Shown: positions 49,886 through 58,462, counted from the stretch's first letter. The stretch: DNA of 64,000 nt from Trichomonas vaginalis G3 (GCF_026262505.1 NC_067204.1:10945797-11009796); one strand, 5' to 3'. Numbers and translations are program-made. The notes: generated from the sequence alone by a model not told the origin.

Positions 49886-50234
49886 AATGCCAGAAGGATT
49901 TGACGAGGCAGTTTACCTAATTTAAATTAACGAAAACATTAATATATAAAATTCATGAAAATTCATGAAAATTCATGAGGGTAGAAATGAGGGTAGAAAT
50001 GAGGTTAGATCTAACCATCTACCCTAAACATTATTTTTTGGTCCGGGACCAACTTTCTCTCAATTGGAGCTGTAGCATACTCTTTGCGTAAGCGGTTCAG
50101 ACCTTCTTCGAACTCTTGGTCTCTCTTCGATTTGGATTGAGATTGGAATTGCTGGAACAACCAAGGGTTGGTGGGACGTGGGACATTCGTTTGTGGCTTA
50201 ACCGTCAGACCACCAACGATAAAAATCTCTGCTA

Positions 50235-50545
50235 CTAGCAGTACTTTTACTGACAGTAGCAGTACTTTTACTGACAGTAGCAGTACTTTTACTGACAGTA
50301 GCAGTACTTTTACTGACAGTAGCAGTACTTTTACTGACAGTAGCAGTACTTTATCGTCGAAAACCCTCTCAAATTTTCCTTTTTACTGACAGTAGCAGTA
50401 CTTTTACTGACAGTAGCAGTACTTTTACTGACAGTAGCAGTACTTTTACTGACAGTAGCAGTACTTTTTCTGACAGTAGCAGTACTTTTACTGACAGTAG
50501 CAGTACTTTTACTGACAGTAGCAGTACTTTTACTGACAGTAGCAA
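50235..50545. repeat. 21-bp tandem repeats before a start codon
   Basis: About 13 copies of TACTGACAGTAGCAGTACTTT in two blocks, split by a unique stretch at about 50352-50380. Each unit can fold (TACTG...CAGTA). The last copy is cut by the ATG at 50545. The array also reads as SSSTFTD peptides, but no flanking coding evidence supports that. Confidence 0.95.
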
Positions 50546-50910
50546 TGGTCGAGGTCGAACCTACCGACGAGGCAGTTTACCTAATTGAAATTAACGACTG
50601 CGTAAAAGACTACTTGCGCAAGGTCATGAAGCCCAAGGTCAAGTTCACCACTATTTCTGGAAGGGCTGCCTTGAATCTCGAGATTTCGACTGGAATTCCA
50701 ATTGACGTACCAGACGGGACAGCCTACGACGACATAAAGCAAGCAAAGAAGGAAGCCATTATAAAGTTCTTTGCCAAGCGTCCTTGGATACAACTTCCAA
50801 ACAGAGAGAGTCCAATTCCACGAATTATACAAATTCTCAGAGCACTGTTCCACTTCTCGGGTCAGCCGTTCTACATAACCTCAGAAGGCGACATCCAACC
50901 AGTTCAGTAA
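50545..50910 (+). CDS. Hypothetical element protein (121 aa)
   Basis: MVEVEPTDEAVYLIEINDCVKDYLRK... An intact, compact alpha/beta-looking protein with GTAYDDIKQAKKEAIIKFFAKRPWIQLP and a hydrophobic C-terminal part (IIQILRALFHFSGQPFYI). Less AT-rich codons than neighbours. It is preceded directly by the 21-bp array. No family recognised. Confidence 0.6.
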   Translation: MVEVEPTDEAVYLIEINDCVKDYLRKVMKPKVKFTTISGRAALNLEISTGIPIDVPDGTAYDDIKQAKKEAIIKFFAKRPWIQLPNRESPIPRIIQILRALFHFSGQPFYITSEGDIQPVQ

Positions 50911-51058
50911 ACATCTCATTTTAACTTCACTTTTTTATGTTTTTTGTGAAAGTGTCAAAAATAAATTGTTTTCATGAGTTTTCTACGATGTTAGAAAAGT
51001 GGTTAGAAAACGTGTTAGATCTAACATGCTAACATAAACATTATTTTTCAATACTTTT

Positions 51059-51908
51059 TCAGCACTTTTCCGTAGTTATATATGAAAGACAATTCGAGAT
51101 AAAAGTCATAGTACAATGGAATAATATGTTGCACACCATTGTTGTGAACCAAACTTGAAAGTCAGAGAAACTGTTACTAGGTGGTTCGTAGAATTTAGAA
51201 GCAAAGTCATAAAGGTCCTTACCAATACATAGAAAACTATTGTTGCTTGAACTGAAACTTGCATGACACATAACATTTTGAGGGTCAAACACGTTTCTAT
51301 AAACCATCAAATCTGCTGGTGGAAGTATAAATTTAAATGGACCATCTGGTGGTAATGGTTTCGTTCTGGTTTAGTAACCGAAGAAATTGTTCCCAAGAAC
51401 GTTTGTCTACTTTCCAAAATAAAAAACTCTGTATCTCTTGAGGGTTAATTTCAATCTTTTGAAATGAAACGGTGGAGTTCATCTTGTCATATTCTAGTTT
51501 CAGATAGTATGTTCCATTTAGTAAAGAGTCGTATTTTTCTTGAAATTCCCAATAATATTTGTTCATTTGAGTTTGAAAGTCATTTAGAGTTTTCTCAAGA
51601 CTTTCGTCTGAACGAACTGTAAAGATTCTCATTTCGGCAAATTTGTCTATTAGACCATCAGAACCTTATACTGCCCATGAAAATATACTGCGAACATAAA
51701 TGCGTTAGTTCTATTTGAAAACAAAACTCTTCTAAATCCTATTGCCTTTGCATCTGAAGGACTTTTGAAGCCAACGAATTGGATAGTCAAACCTGTATGC
51801 TCGGGATGAAATTTCTTCATCTGAAATAGTCCTACCAGCATTTGTAAAGATATAGTCTAACGGTTTTGTATCTGCTACTTTTGTTCTTTGTTTTTCAACC
51901 TGAAGCAT
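51059..51908 (-). pseudogene. Broken paralogue of the 282-residue protein at 55891
   Basis: The same length and order of motifs as the intact gene: start MLQ.EK.R..VA.TKPLD, then YRFDYPIRW, SDAKAIGFRRVLF, FQEKYDSLLNGTYYLKLEYDK, HASFSSSNNSFLCIGKDLYDF, FYEPPSNSFSDFQVWF. Shifts near 51720-51850, 51640, 51330 and 51150 break it. A palindromic module (about 50990-51045) follows its 3' end. Confidence 0.8.
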
Positions 51909-52013
51909 TTAATATATGTAAAAATATATTGTTTTAAAATGGTATGCCATTTCATATTTCTCATCTAACAAACAAGTTTCCCAACGGTCTTCTCCAACAA
52001 ACTCAGCGTACAT
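51909..52013 (-). CDS. 34-residue small ORF abutting the next start codon
   Basis: ATG at 52013, MYAEFVGEDRWETCLLDEKY..., stop at 51909-51911 immediately before the ATG at 51908. It may be a short leader peptide or the remnant of a longer protein. It is preceded by an AT-rich TTTTTTTTATTTTATTTGAA stretch. Confidence 0.35.
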   Translation of the reverse strand: MYAEFVGEDRWETCLLDEKYEMAYHFKTIYFYIY

Positions 52014-52064
52014 TTCAAATAAAATAAAAAAAATGTCACTTTTTTGAAAAATAAATTTTTTATT

Positions 52065-52310
52065 TCATGCAATGTTTAACACATCGAAAGGCATGTCCAT
52101 AAGACGTTCTTCTTCTAACCTCTCTAGTCTGTTTGGATAATTGGCACGTGCTGTTTCCAAATCCATTTCGTAGCGAAGACCAGACAATTTGTCATAGACT
52201 TTTATGGGTCTTCCCTTCCTATATTTAAAATTCTTCGAAACTCTCCAACCATATCTTTGTAACTCTGCTTTTATTCTAGCAGACTTTCTATCCATTCTAT
52301 ATGGGGGCAT
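52065..52310 (-). CDS. Small basic element protein (81 aa)
   Basis: MPPYRMDRKSARIKAELQRY... A basic N-terminal half with KNFKYRKGRPIKVYDKLSG and an acidic helical end. Two codons separate it from the preceding gene. Possibly nucleic-acid-binding by charge; no family recognised. Confidence 0.6.
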   Translation of the reverse strand: MPPYRMDRKSARIKAELQRYGWRVSKNFKYRKGRPIKVYDKLSGLRYEMDLETARANYPNRLERLEEERLMDMPFDVLNIA

Positions 52311-52312
52311 TT

Positions 52313-52765
52313 TTATAAAAATAAAAAAATATTTTTTTTCTTTACTTTACATAAACCGCCTGCTGCCATAAGTCTTTGACGCCAACCCATACCAGCTAAT
52401 GAAGGTTGACTTGGTTTAGTTTGGAAACTAAACTTTGGTTTTGGTTTATCTTCAGTTTTTGGTTTTTCTTCTTCTATCGGTTTTTCGTCACTTTTCGGTT
52501 CCTCTGACTTTACTTCACTTGCAGGAACAGTTGTGTCGTCAACATCTTCATAAATATCATATGCCATTTGTTTTTGTTTTCCTTTCAACTTTTTGTGTTT
52601 GTTGTAAAGTTTAGAATATTTCGACTCTAAGTCAATGAGATGTTCTATAATGAACTGTTGGTCAGTGAAGTAAACTTTTCCATCTGTTGTCTCGAAAGCT
52701 CCTTCAGACTTCAATATTTTATTTGTGAGAGTCTGTTTTCTTTTTTGAGATACTAGCCGTTCCAT
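52313..52765 (-). CDS. Helical element protein with conserved C-terminal motif (150 aa)
   Basis: ATG at 52765 (MERLVSQKRKQ). Helical N-half, an acidic Glu/Lys/Pro linker, then SLAGMGWRQRLMAAGGLCKVKKK, a short amphipathic, Gly-rich C-terminus. Tight spacing (2 bp) to the next gene. The longer frame upstream of the ATG overlaps another small gene. No family recognised. Confidence 0.55.
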   Translation of the reverse strand: MERLVSQKRKQTLTNKILKSEGAFETTDGKVYFTDQQFIIEHLIDLESKYSKLYNKHKKLKGKQKQMAYDIYEDVDDTTVPASEVKSEEPKSDEKPIEEEKPKTEDKPKPKFSFQTKPSQPSLAGMGWRQRLMAAGGLCKVKKKNIFLFL

Positions 52766-52927
52766 TTTTATGAAAAGTGACTTTGTAGTTAGGGTTTGTA
52801 TTTCCAGACCTGGCACTTTCTATTATTGAATTTTTCTCTTCATCTGTAAGTTCTTTGACGGGTTTTGACAATGGTTCTGAACTTTTGTTTGTGGTGTCAA
52901 ATCTACCGTTTCAACTTCTTCGGTCAT
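52719..52927 (-). pseudogene. Small element gene, one frameshift
   Basis: ATG at 52927 (MTEEVETVDLTPQTK). After a shift near 52882 the chain continues VKELTDEEKNSIIESARSGN... into the start of the next gene, stopping near 52719. Overlapping frames make the real end uncertain. Confidence 0.35.
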
Positions 52928-52982
52928 TTATCTCAGTAAAAAATTTTAGTTTGGTTTGTTTTCAACTGGTTGTTTAGGTTTT

Positions 52983-53099
52983 TTAAGTCGGTCTAAAAAC
53001 TTCCTGAGGTATAGGAAGAACTTGACAAACACGTGGTGTAACTGCTGGAAGCCGACAAATCCATCTTGAACCCATTTGTCTCAATGCTGTATTGTTCAT
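52983..53099 (-). CDS. 38-residue small ORF
   Basis: MNNTALRQMGSRWICRLPAV... ATG at 53099, stop at 52983, in a run of similarly oriented small genes. Too short for assignment. Confidence 0.35.
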   Translation of the reverse strand: MNNTALRQMGSRWICRLPAVTPRVCQVLPIPQEVFRPT

Positions 53100-53105
53100 T
53101 TCATC

Positions 53106-53291
53106 TCAATAAAAAACTTTACATTCCCCACGTTGAGGCGGTTGAGGTTGGTTATTGTTTACCCATTGTTGTGCATGGTTATATCCTCTGTTAAAGAATC
53201 TTTCACCTTGGTCCATATAGTGTCCTGCTTGGTTATAGTAGTCATTTGCTTTGTTATAATAGTTTCCTGCTTGTCTTCCTACATTGTCCAT
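53106..53291 (-). CDS. Small Asn/Gln/Tyr-rich element protein (61 aa)
   Basis: MDNVGRQAGNYYNKANDYYNQ... Repetitive Tyr/Asn/Gln helices, then a PQPPQRGE end. Overlaps the 3' end of the preceding gene by 13 bp. Structural role inferred from context only. Confidence 0.5.
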   Translation of the reverse strand: MDNVGRQAGNYYNKANDYYNQAGHYMDQGERFFNRGYNHAQQWVNNNQPQPPQRGECKVFY

Positions 53292-53518
53292 CCATCCTTG
53301 AACTTTTCCTCTTGTTCAGGATTTGGAATAAGATTTGTTGCATCTCGTGCTACATCCCAACCTTTCTGTACAGTTTGTATAATAGGTTGTGCTTTCTCTT
53401 TAAGTATACCTAATGTACTCAAAATCTTCCTTCCAACTCCAAATACACCTCTGGCTATTGTTCCCACTGCGGGCAAAAATCTAGATGCGACTCCTGCTAA
53501 TGCGCCAAATAAACCCAT
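53279..53518 (-). CDS. Small amphipathic MG-protein 1 (79 aa)
   Basis: MGLFGALAGVASRFLPAVGT...ARGVFGVGRKILSTLGIL: a Gly/Ala-rich amphipathic N-terminus followed by helix and a charged end. Gly2 allows N-myristoylation. It resembles in style the membrane-active adenovirus pVI-type or Polinton minor capsid proteins. A similar protein is at 56744. Function inferred. Confidence 0.55.
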   Translation of the reverse strand: MGLFGALAGVASRFLPAVGTIARGVFGVGRKILSTLGILKEKAQPIIQTVQKGWDVARDATNLIPNPEQEEKFKDGWTM

Positions 53519-53534
53519 TTCTTATGGGTTAAAA

Positions 53535-54491
53535 ATGACGAATCCAAACAAGGACCCCTATGTTTCTAAAGCGACAAAGAAAGCACTCATGGTAAAAATC
53601 TTTAGTTCAACACCAAATGCTTGGTTTATGGATATCTTGGAAAACATTCCGAGGTATAGAGAAGATGGACCTCCATACTGGTTAATATTTGTTGGTCAAA
53701 ACACAGATACTGTGAAGCCATACCATTATGGTCCAAAAATATTTTAGATGTGAAAACTGCTTTGACAATATTCGTTGACAAATACCATCCAACAAAACTG
53801 ACATCTGACTGTGAAAGTTCTTTCAAATCAGATGATGTAAAAAACTATCTGCGTTCAAAAAATGTAAACCAATATTTCATTGTCGACCAAAACCATTCTG
53901 CTCTTGGTGTCATTGACGGTTGTATAAAAATGTTAAGAGACTTAAACCAACCACAAGGTGTGAAGCAAATGAAATGTCATATGACGACAAATATAGACAC
54001 TTCTCCATGGCAAAGATGAGACAAGTTTTAAATATTTACAATAACGTAAACAAAAAGGTTTGGGAAACCACTCCCCGAAGAAATGAAAAACAACCCTGAC
54101 TTAGAGAAAGACTATATATTTAATAATTTTAGTCAAAAGAGACAAACAAGAAAGAATGCCGGGCTTCAAACTTCAGAAAGGTGACAAAGTAAAAATAGAA
54201 ATACCTAAACGCGACCCATATGAAAATACTATTGACTATGACAACAATGGGAACCCGATAGGTACTCACATTCGTGTTCGTAAAAATAGAAGAAAGTATA
54301 CAAGAGAATATTATGAAGTTTTAGGCAAACATGGCAAAATGTACACACTGCAAGCAGAAGATAAAACTACTATTGCCAGACCTCGTTTCAAACTTGTCAA
54401 AGTTCAAGGTGGTATACTTTCAAAGACAGTTCCTAACAAATATAAGACAACTCCTGACGAATATGCTAAAGAAGTTGAAAATGACGACTAA
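53535..54491 (+). pseudogene. rve-family integrase, frameshifted
   Basis: From the ATG at 53535: WFMDILENIP holds the first Asp, LTSDCESSF the second, and NHSALGVIDGCIKMLRDLN the third-residue region. The third acidic residue is Asp at the position normally held by Glu, 36 residues on. A C-terminal SH3/chromo-like part begins at about 54156 (GFKLQKGDKVKIEIPK, YEVLGKHGKMYTLQ). Shifts occur near 53740 (A-run) and around 54010-54150. The N-terminal zinc-binding HHCC domain is not seen. It is the Maverick c-integrase that would join element ends to host DNA. Confidence 0.85.
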
Positions 54492-55872
54492 GCATTTCTA
54501 TACCATGCGTAAACTGTCATGTAAGGTGGCATGTATTCTTTACTTTGTCCCGTTGTTTGCGTATATCCTGTAACCGATGTGTATGGTTTCCTCCTCCCTC
54601 AGTGTTACTCCAGTAACAATTTATAGCAAACTTAACGTTGTCTTTAACATCATATCCTTTACCTTTTGTCATTGCTGACCAATCCCAATATCTATGCTTA
54701 TGCCAACCTGCTTGAGATGTACTTAAATCTATGTAGTGACTGTGCGCAGGTAAATTTTCACCTGAAATCATTTTACTTCCACCTGTTTCCTTTGAAGAGT
54801 TTGCACAATACAAAAACCTGTCGACTATTTGAGTCCAAGTTCCAAAACCCAGAACTGTTTCTGGATTTGTTGAGTTCATTGACGTATAAATAGAGCCTAT
54901 AGGATATAATGTTTGAAGTATTTCTGTCTTTAATGTTTGAAGCTCTGTTTTGTCTGCTTTCTTGTCTAACATTGCGGGTAGTTCATATGCTTCAAAGTTT
55001 CTGGCATGATCTTCGATATTCCTGCAACTGTTATCTAAATTGTTAAGAGTATCTTTTACGCTTGTACTCGGATTCTCTAAAGGTGCACTTGAACCAAGGT
55101 CAAAGTTCAATATTATGTCGTCTGCTGTAAAAGTTGTAAAACTTGTATGTGTATGAGTCTTATTTGCTTTCTTCTCTAACTCATCGTTAACATAAGTTTT
55201 ATCTGCTTTAAGGTCTAAACATCCTGAAACCCATCCTGTATCAGCTTTAGTTTTTAAAATCTTCGATGTCCATTCATGATACCATTCAGCCCTTTCTTTA
55301 ATTTCATTATCTTTTTCATCCACATATTCCTTATCCGCCTTCTTCACTAACACACTAGCCATAAGTCCCTTATCTACCTTATTTTCAAGGCTAACGTTTA
55401 AGTCTGTTATTTCAGATATAGAATGTATATGAGTCTTTTTAGAATATTCGTTTTCAGCTCTTGTCACTTCACTTGACATTTTATTGTCAACATATGTTTT
55501 GTCTGCTAGTTCAGGATGAGTATGTTCTTTTGTTGCATAAGCATTGTTAGCTCTTTCTTCTTCTTTTGCTATTGCATCGTCTACATATTCTTTGTCAGCT
55601 TTGTTGTCAACATCTGCTTTCAAAAGAAGTTCATTTATAGGTTTCTCGTTTAAAGTTCCTTTTGTTGGATTTATACAGACAGTATGGTTCTTATTGTCTT
55701 GAAACAGAAACTCATCTGTCATTGGGTTTATTGTCAGTTTTAAGTCACCCCCTTTCAATGACTCAGATATCTTAGAATAGTTTGAAAAGTTTGTTGTGTT
55801 CTTATTTAGAGCTTGCATAATGAGTTGTCGGTTGTGTTGTATTTCTCTCATAGACGCTGTTTCATTTGACAT
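54488..55872 (-). CDS. Phage-type tail-fibre/collar protein
   Basis: ATG at 55872. Five or more ADK-x-YVD(x)K repeats alternate with HTH motifs, as in trimeric phage fibres. Then comes YPIGSIYTSMNSTNPETVLG, GTWTQIVDRFLYCA and GENLPAHSHYI, the tail-collar/gp10-like C-terminal domain of phage baseplates and fibres. A shift near 54570 changes the reading; the other frame ends PPYMTVYAWYRNA at 54488, the usual ending of that domain, so the original protein was about 460 residues. As written, the in-frame stop is at 54517. It overlaps the integrase 3' end by a few bases. Likely a virion receptor-binding fibre. Confidence 0.8.
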
Positions 55873-55890
55873 TTTTATTATAGATAAAAT

Positions 55891-56739
55891 ATGCTTCCAA
55901 TAGAAAAAGAAAATTCTAGAGTTGCTACAACTAAACCATTAGATGAACTTTTTACTAATGTCGGTCAAAAGTTTGAGACAGATACCGTAAAGCATGAAGG
56001 CTATCGTTTTGACTACCCATTAAGATGGTTAAGAGACCCATCTGTCACAAAAGCTATTGGCTTTCGTAGAATGAAGTTCATTTCAGAAGCCATACATGGT
56101 TTCCCATTTACGGTCGGTTTTGAAGTTCGATACTATAACAAAGAAAAACGTATGTATGAGAAATTTGAACAAGGAAAACTTTTACAAGTTAATTTGCTTA
56201 TAAACTTAGAAACAACTCTTCAAGCTTTTCAAGAAAAAATAAACGATATCTATATTGAATATGCAAACCAGTTTAACATTGACGAAGGAGAATACCATCT
56301 CGATATTATTTATGACAGGAAAAATGCAACTGTTAAAATCAATAAAATAGAAGACCTTGGAGAAAACGTTTATATTTCTACAAAATATAACAACTTGGCA
56401 TGGTATAGATTTATGAGGATGTTAAATCAGCCTGCAGCATATCCAGTACACCCGGACTATTATGAAGTCGAAAACCCTAATGGAACATATGAAAATATTT
56501 TCGACCAAGATGCTATTATTGTTCATGCTTCATTTTCTGGCGCCCAAAACTCTTTCTTATGCTTGGCAAATGACTTTTACGAAAAACCTACAAAGTTATA
56601 CGAACCACCAAGTGGAAGTATTTCAGACTTTCAAGTATGGTTTACTACAGATGGAAGAAAAAGAATAATTCCATTATACCATGCGTTTTACTTAGAACTT
56701 AGTTTCATATACAACTACTATCGAACGATAAAAATATAA
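55891..56739 (+). CDS. Intact 282-residue element protein, candidate penton/spike
   Basis: MLPIEKENSRVATTKPLDEL... Beta-rich with long strands (PFTVGFEVRYYNKEKRMYEKF, EYHLDIIYDRKNATVKINKI) and FYEPPSGSISDFQVWFTTDG. A degraded paralogue lies at 51059-51908. Intact frame. The gene starts 18 bp from the divergent fibre gene, hinting at co-expression of surface components. Penton identity is inference. Confidence 0.65.
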   Translation: MLPIEKENSRVATTKPLDELFTNVGQKFETDTVKHEGYRFDYPLRWLRDPSVTKAIGFRRMKFISEAIHGFPFTVGFEVRYYNKEKRMYEKFEQGKLLQVNLLINLETTLQAFQEKINDIYIEYANQFNIDEGEYHLDIIYDRKNATVKINKIEDLGENVYISTKYNNLAWYRFMRMLNQPAAYPVHPDYYEVENPNGTYENIFDQDAIIVHASFSGAQNSFLCLANDFYEKPTKLYEPPSGSISDFQVWFTTDGRKRIIPLYHAFYLELSFIYNYYRTIKI

Positions 56740-56743
56740 TTTT

Positions 56744-56986
56744 TTAATATGGTTGAGGTGTTGGATTTGGTTGCCAACTTGACTGTGGTGCAGGTTCAGG
56801 CTGTTGTATAACAGGAGCTTGCTCTTCTGGTTCAGGGTCTTTAGGTATAATACCAACAAACTGACCTACTCTTTTACCAATATTTTTGACACCGTTCCAT
56901 ACTCCTCTTCCGACAGATTTTATTCCATTCCATATACCTCTTCCAACATTTCGAAAGAAGTTTCCTATCTTACTGAAGAAACCCAT
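56744..56986 (-). CDS. Small amphipathic MG-protein 2 (80 aa)
   Basis: MGFFSKIGNFFRNVGRGIWN...VWNGVKNIGKRVGQFVGII: repeated G(I/V)WNG(I/V)K amphipathic units with Gly2, then an acidic Pro/Gln tail. Resembles the protein at 53279 in plan. Membrane-active role is inferred. Confidence 0.6.
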   Translation of the reverse strand: MGFFSKIGNFFRNVGRGIWNGIKSVGRGVWNGVKNIGKRVGQFVGIIPKDPEPEEQAPVIQQPEPAPQSSWQPNPTPQPY

Positions 56987-57004
56987 TTTACTATATGTAA
57001 AAAT

Positions 57005-57367
57005 CTAATGTCCGCCTAGTCTCTTACGTTTCCTGTTGAGTTCCATAGCATTCTTTAACTGGAGCTCATACATTCTGTTTCTCCTCTGGTAGAAAACATA
57101 TTCTGGGTCAACTCCTGTGTTCGCGTCATCTGCATAAAGTTGTTTATATCCCACTTCAGGGTTTGTATAAAACTCTTTCCATCTCATATTTGCATACCAT
57201 GGTGGCAAACCTAACGCAGCGTCATTTGACATGGCAGTTTGCATTTGTACATCTGTTGGCACTTGACCATAGTTTGCCATTGCAGTTTGTATTCTAACTT
57301 CATTTGGAATATTCTCTGGGTTTGGTTGTCCAGGTTGCTGTGCATTCGCTAAGTTCTGTGCGTCCAT
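57005..57367 (-). CDS. Hypothetical element protein (120 aa)
   Basis: MDAQNLANAQQPGQPNPENI... Gln/Asn/Pro-rich N-terminus, two RIQTAMANYG/QMQTAMSNDA repeats, a folded-looking middle (PWYANMRWKEFYTNPEVGYKQLY) and a basic end (NRKRKRLGGH). Structural protein by context; no family recognised. Confidence 0.6.
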   Translation of the reverse strand: MDAQNLANAQQPGQPNPENIPNEVRIQTAMANYGQVPTDVQMQTAMSNDAALGLPPWYANMRWKEFYTNPEVGYKQLYADDANTGVDPEYVFYQRRNRMYELQLKNAMELNRKRKRLGGH

Positions 57368-57390
57368 TTAATATTAGATAAAAATATCTC

Positions 57391-57522
57391 TTACGAGTAC
57401 ATATGCTGAACATTTGCAGGCATTGGTTCATCTTCATATTCTCTGTACTTTTCTGCCACGTCAAATAAATAAATGACACAATGGAAAAAACCTAAAACAA
57501 GTAGTCCTATTTCAAACCACAT
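57391..57522 (-). CDS. 43-residue single-pass membrane protein
   Basis: ATG at 57522: MWFEIGLLVLGFFHCVIYLF is a clear membrane segment, followed by an acidic tail (EKYREYEDEPMP). It overlaps the methylase 3' end by 16 bp and lies 23 bp before the next gene, so it is packed like a real gene. Confidence 0.5.
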   Translation of the reverse strand: MWFEIGLLVLGFFHCVIYLFDVAEKYREYEDEPMPANVQHMYS

Positions 57523-58325
57523 TTACTTACTAATAAAATTTCTTTATTGTGACACTTTCTCCAGTTTATAGGACCTCTCTCATATTCTATCTTGTCATAT
57601 CTAAACTCATAGTCGTTTATATCTTCTAGCCATTTCATGACACTTTCCAAACCACTTTTATCGGATGTAAAGTAAAAGCATGGATGGTTATGTATAACGT
57701 CTAAAGTTTCTAAAGAGTCTCTCAAAGTCCAGTCTACTTGGTATTGAAAATCCCATGTGTTATAGAACGGCGGGTCCACTATAAAGAAAACATTTTCCTT
57801 GTCTTTATATTTTTCATACAACTCTGTCCAATGACATCTCACAAACTCTATACCCTCAATATATTTTTCTATGTCCTCTTTGAAAACATTTGTATAGTTA
57901 AGATATAAAACTTTTGACATAAGTGTTTCAATGTCATGAACTCTTATAGCACCACTATATAATAGTCTAGCAGATATACTATTCCAGTCTATATATTCTG
58001 CTTTTTTCAAAACCTCTCTCACAATATTTTTCTTATCTAATGGTATACGTTCCATCTTACCTATAGGTATCTTTTCTTTTAACTCTTTCAATATATTGTT
58101 TGTGTCTGGAATATGTTTGAGACGGTCCATATAGTTGTCGAAGTCATTGCATATAATCTTTGAGTCAGGAAATACGGTATGACATAAATGGGATATATAG
58201 AAACTTCCACCGAACAAATCTACAAATGTTAGACCATTCGGTAGTTTCTTAAGTTCTCTCAATATAATATCTTTACATCTACTCTTATTTCCAAAGAACA
58301 GTAACGGTGGTTTTGTAAAATTCAT
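57507..58325 (-). CDS. Dam-like DNA N6-adenine methyltransferase
   Basis: An intact 272-residue protein. PLLFFGNKSRCKDIILREL and GLTFVDLFGGSFYISHL (AdoMet-binding motif I) are followed by FIVDPPFYN (catalytic motif IV, DPPF for DPPY) and a late CHNKEILLVS. The order fits D12-class (alpha) Dam enzymes. It would methylate adenine in element or host DNA; GATC specificity is not established. Last gene before the right terminal repeat. Confidence 0.85.
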   Translation of the reverse strand: MNFTKPPLLFFGNKSRCKDIILRELKKLPNGLTFVDLFGGSFYISHLCHTVFPDSKIICNDFDNYMDRLKHIPDTNNILKELKEKIPIGKMERIPLDKKNIVREVLKKAEYIDWNSISARLLYSGAIRVHDIETLMSKVLYLNYTNVFKEDIEKYIEGIEFVRCHWTELYEKYKDKENVFFIVDPPFYNTWDFQYQVDWTLRDSLETLDVIHNHPCFYFTSDKSGLESVMKWLEDINDYEFRYDKIEYERGPINWRKCHNKEILLVSKCGLK

Positions 58326-58349
58326 TTATATATAATAATAAAAATGTTT

Positions 58350-58445
58350 TTACCCGAAAAGTGACAGAAAAGTGACAAAGCATGAAAACATATATAATTT
58401 GTGAAAAGCGACACAAAAGTGACATTTTTAAAAGTGACATCATTA
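58350..58445. promoter_or_regulatory. Right subterminal AAAAGTGACA repeats
   Basis: Five to six AAAAGTGACA or AAAAGCGACA copies lie just inside the right terminal repeat, in the same strand orientation as those at the left end. Relative to the element they therefore face inward here and outward at the left. Confidence 0.6.
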
Positions 58446-58462
58446 ATATGATGTAAATAACA

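Larger units (their letters stand above)
49204..50165. repeat. Direct duplication of a palindrome plus gene 3' end
   Basis: 49204-49420 and about 49929-50165 are near copies (TAACGAAAACATTAATATAT; TTTTTTGGTCCGGGA; CTTTGCGTAA.CGGTTCAGAC). The duplicated part covers the C-terminal codons of the Pro-rich gene and its downstream palindromic module. The module differs between the two copies. Confidence 0.85.

Noticed and set aside
50168-50389. SSSTFTD repeat ORF over the 21-bp array
   Set aside because: Pure tandem repeat translation with no non-repeat domain conserved; a coding role remains only a remote option.
55330-55350. ACTAACACAC string like a trichomonad 3' splice motif
   Set aside because: Lies inside the fibre coding frame with no matching 5' splice site; chance.
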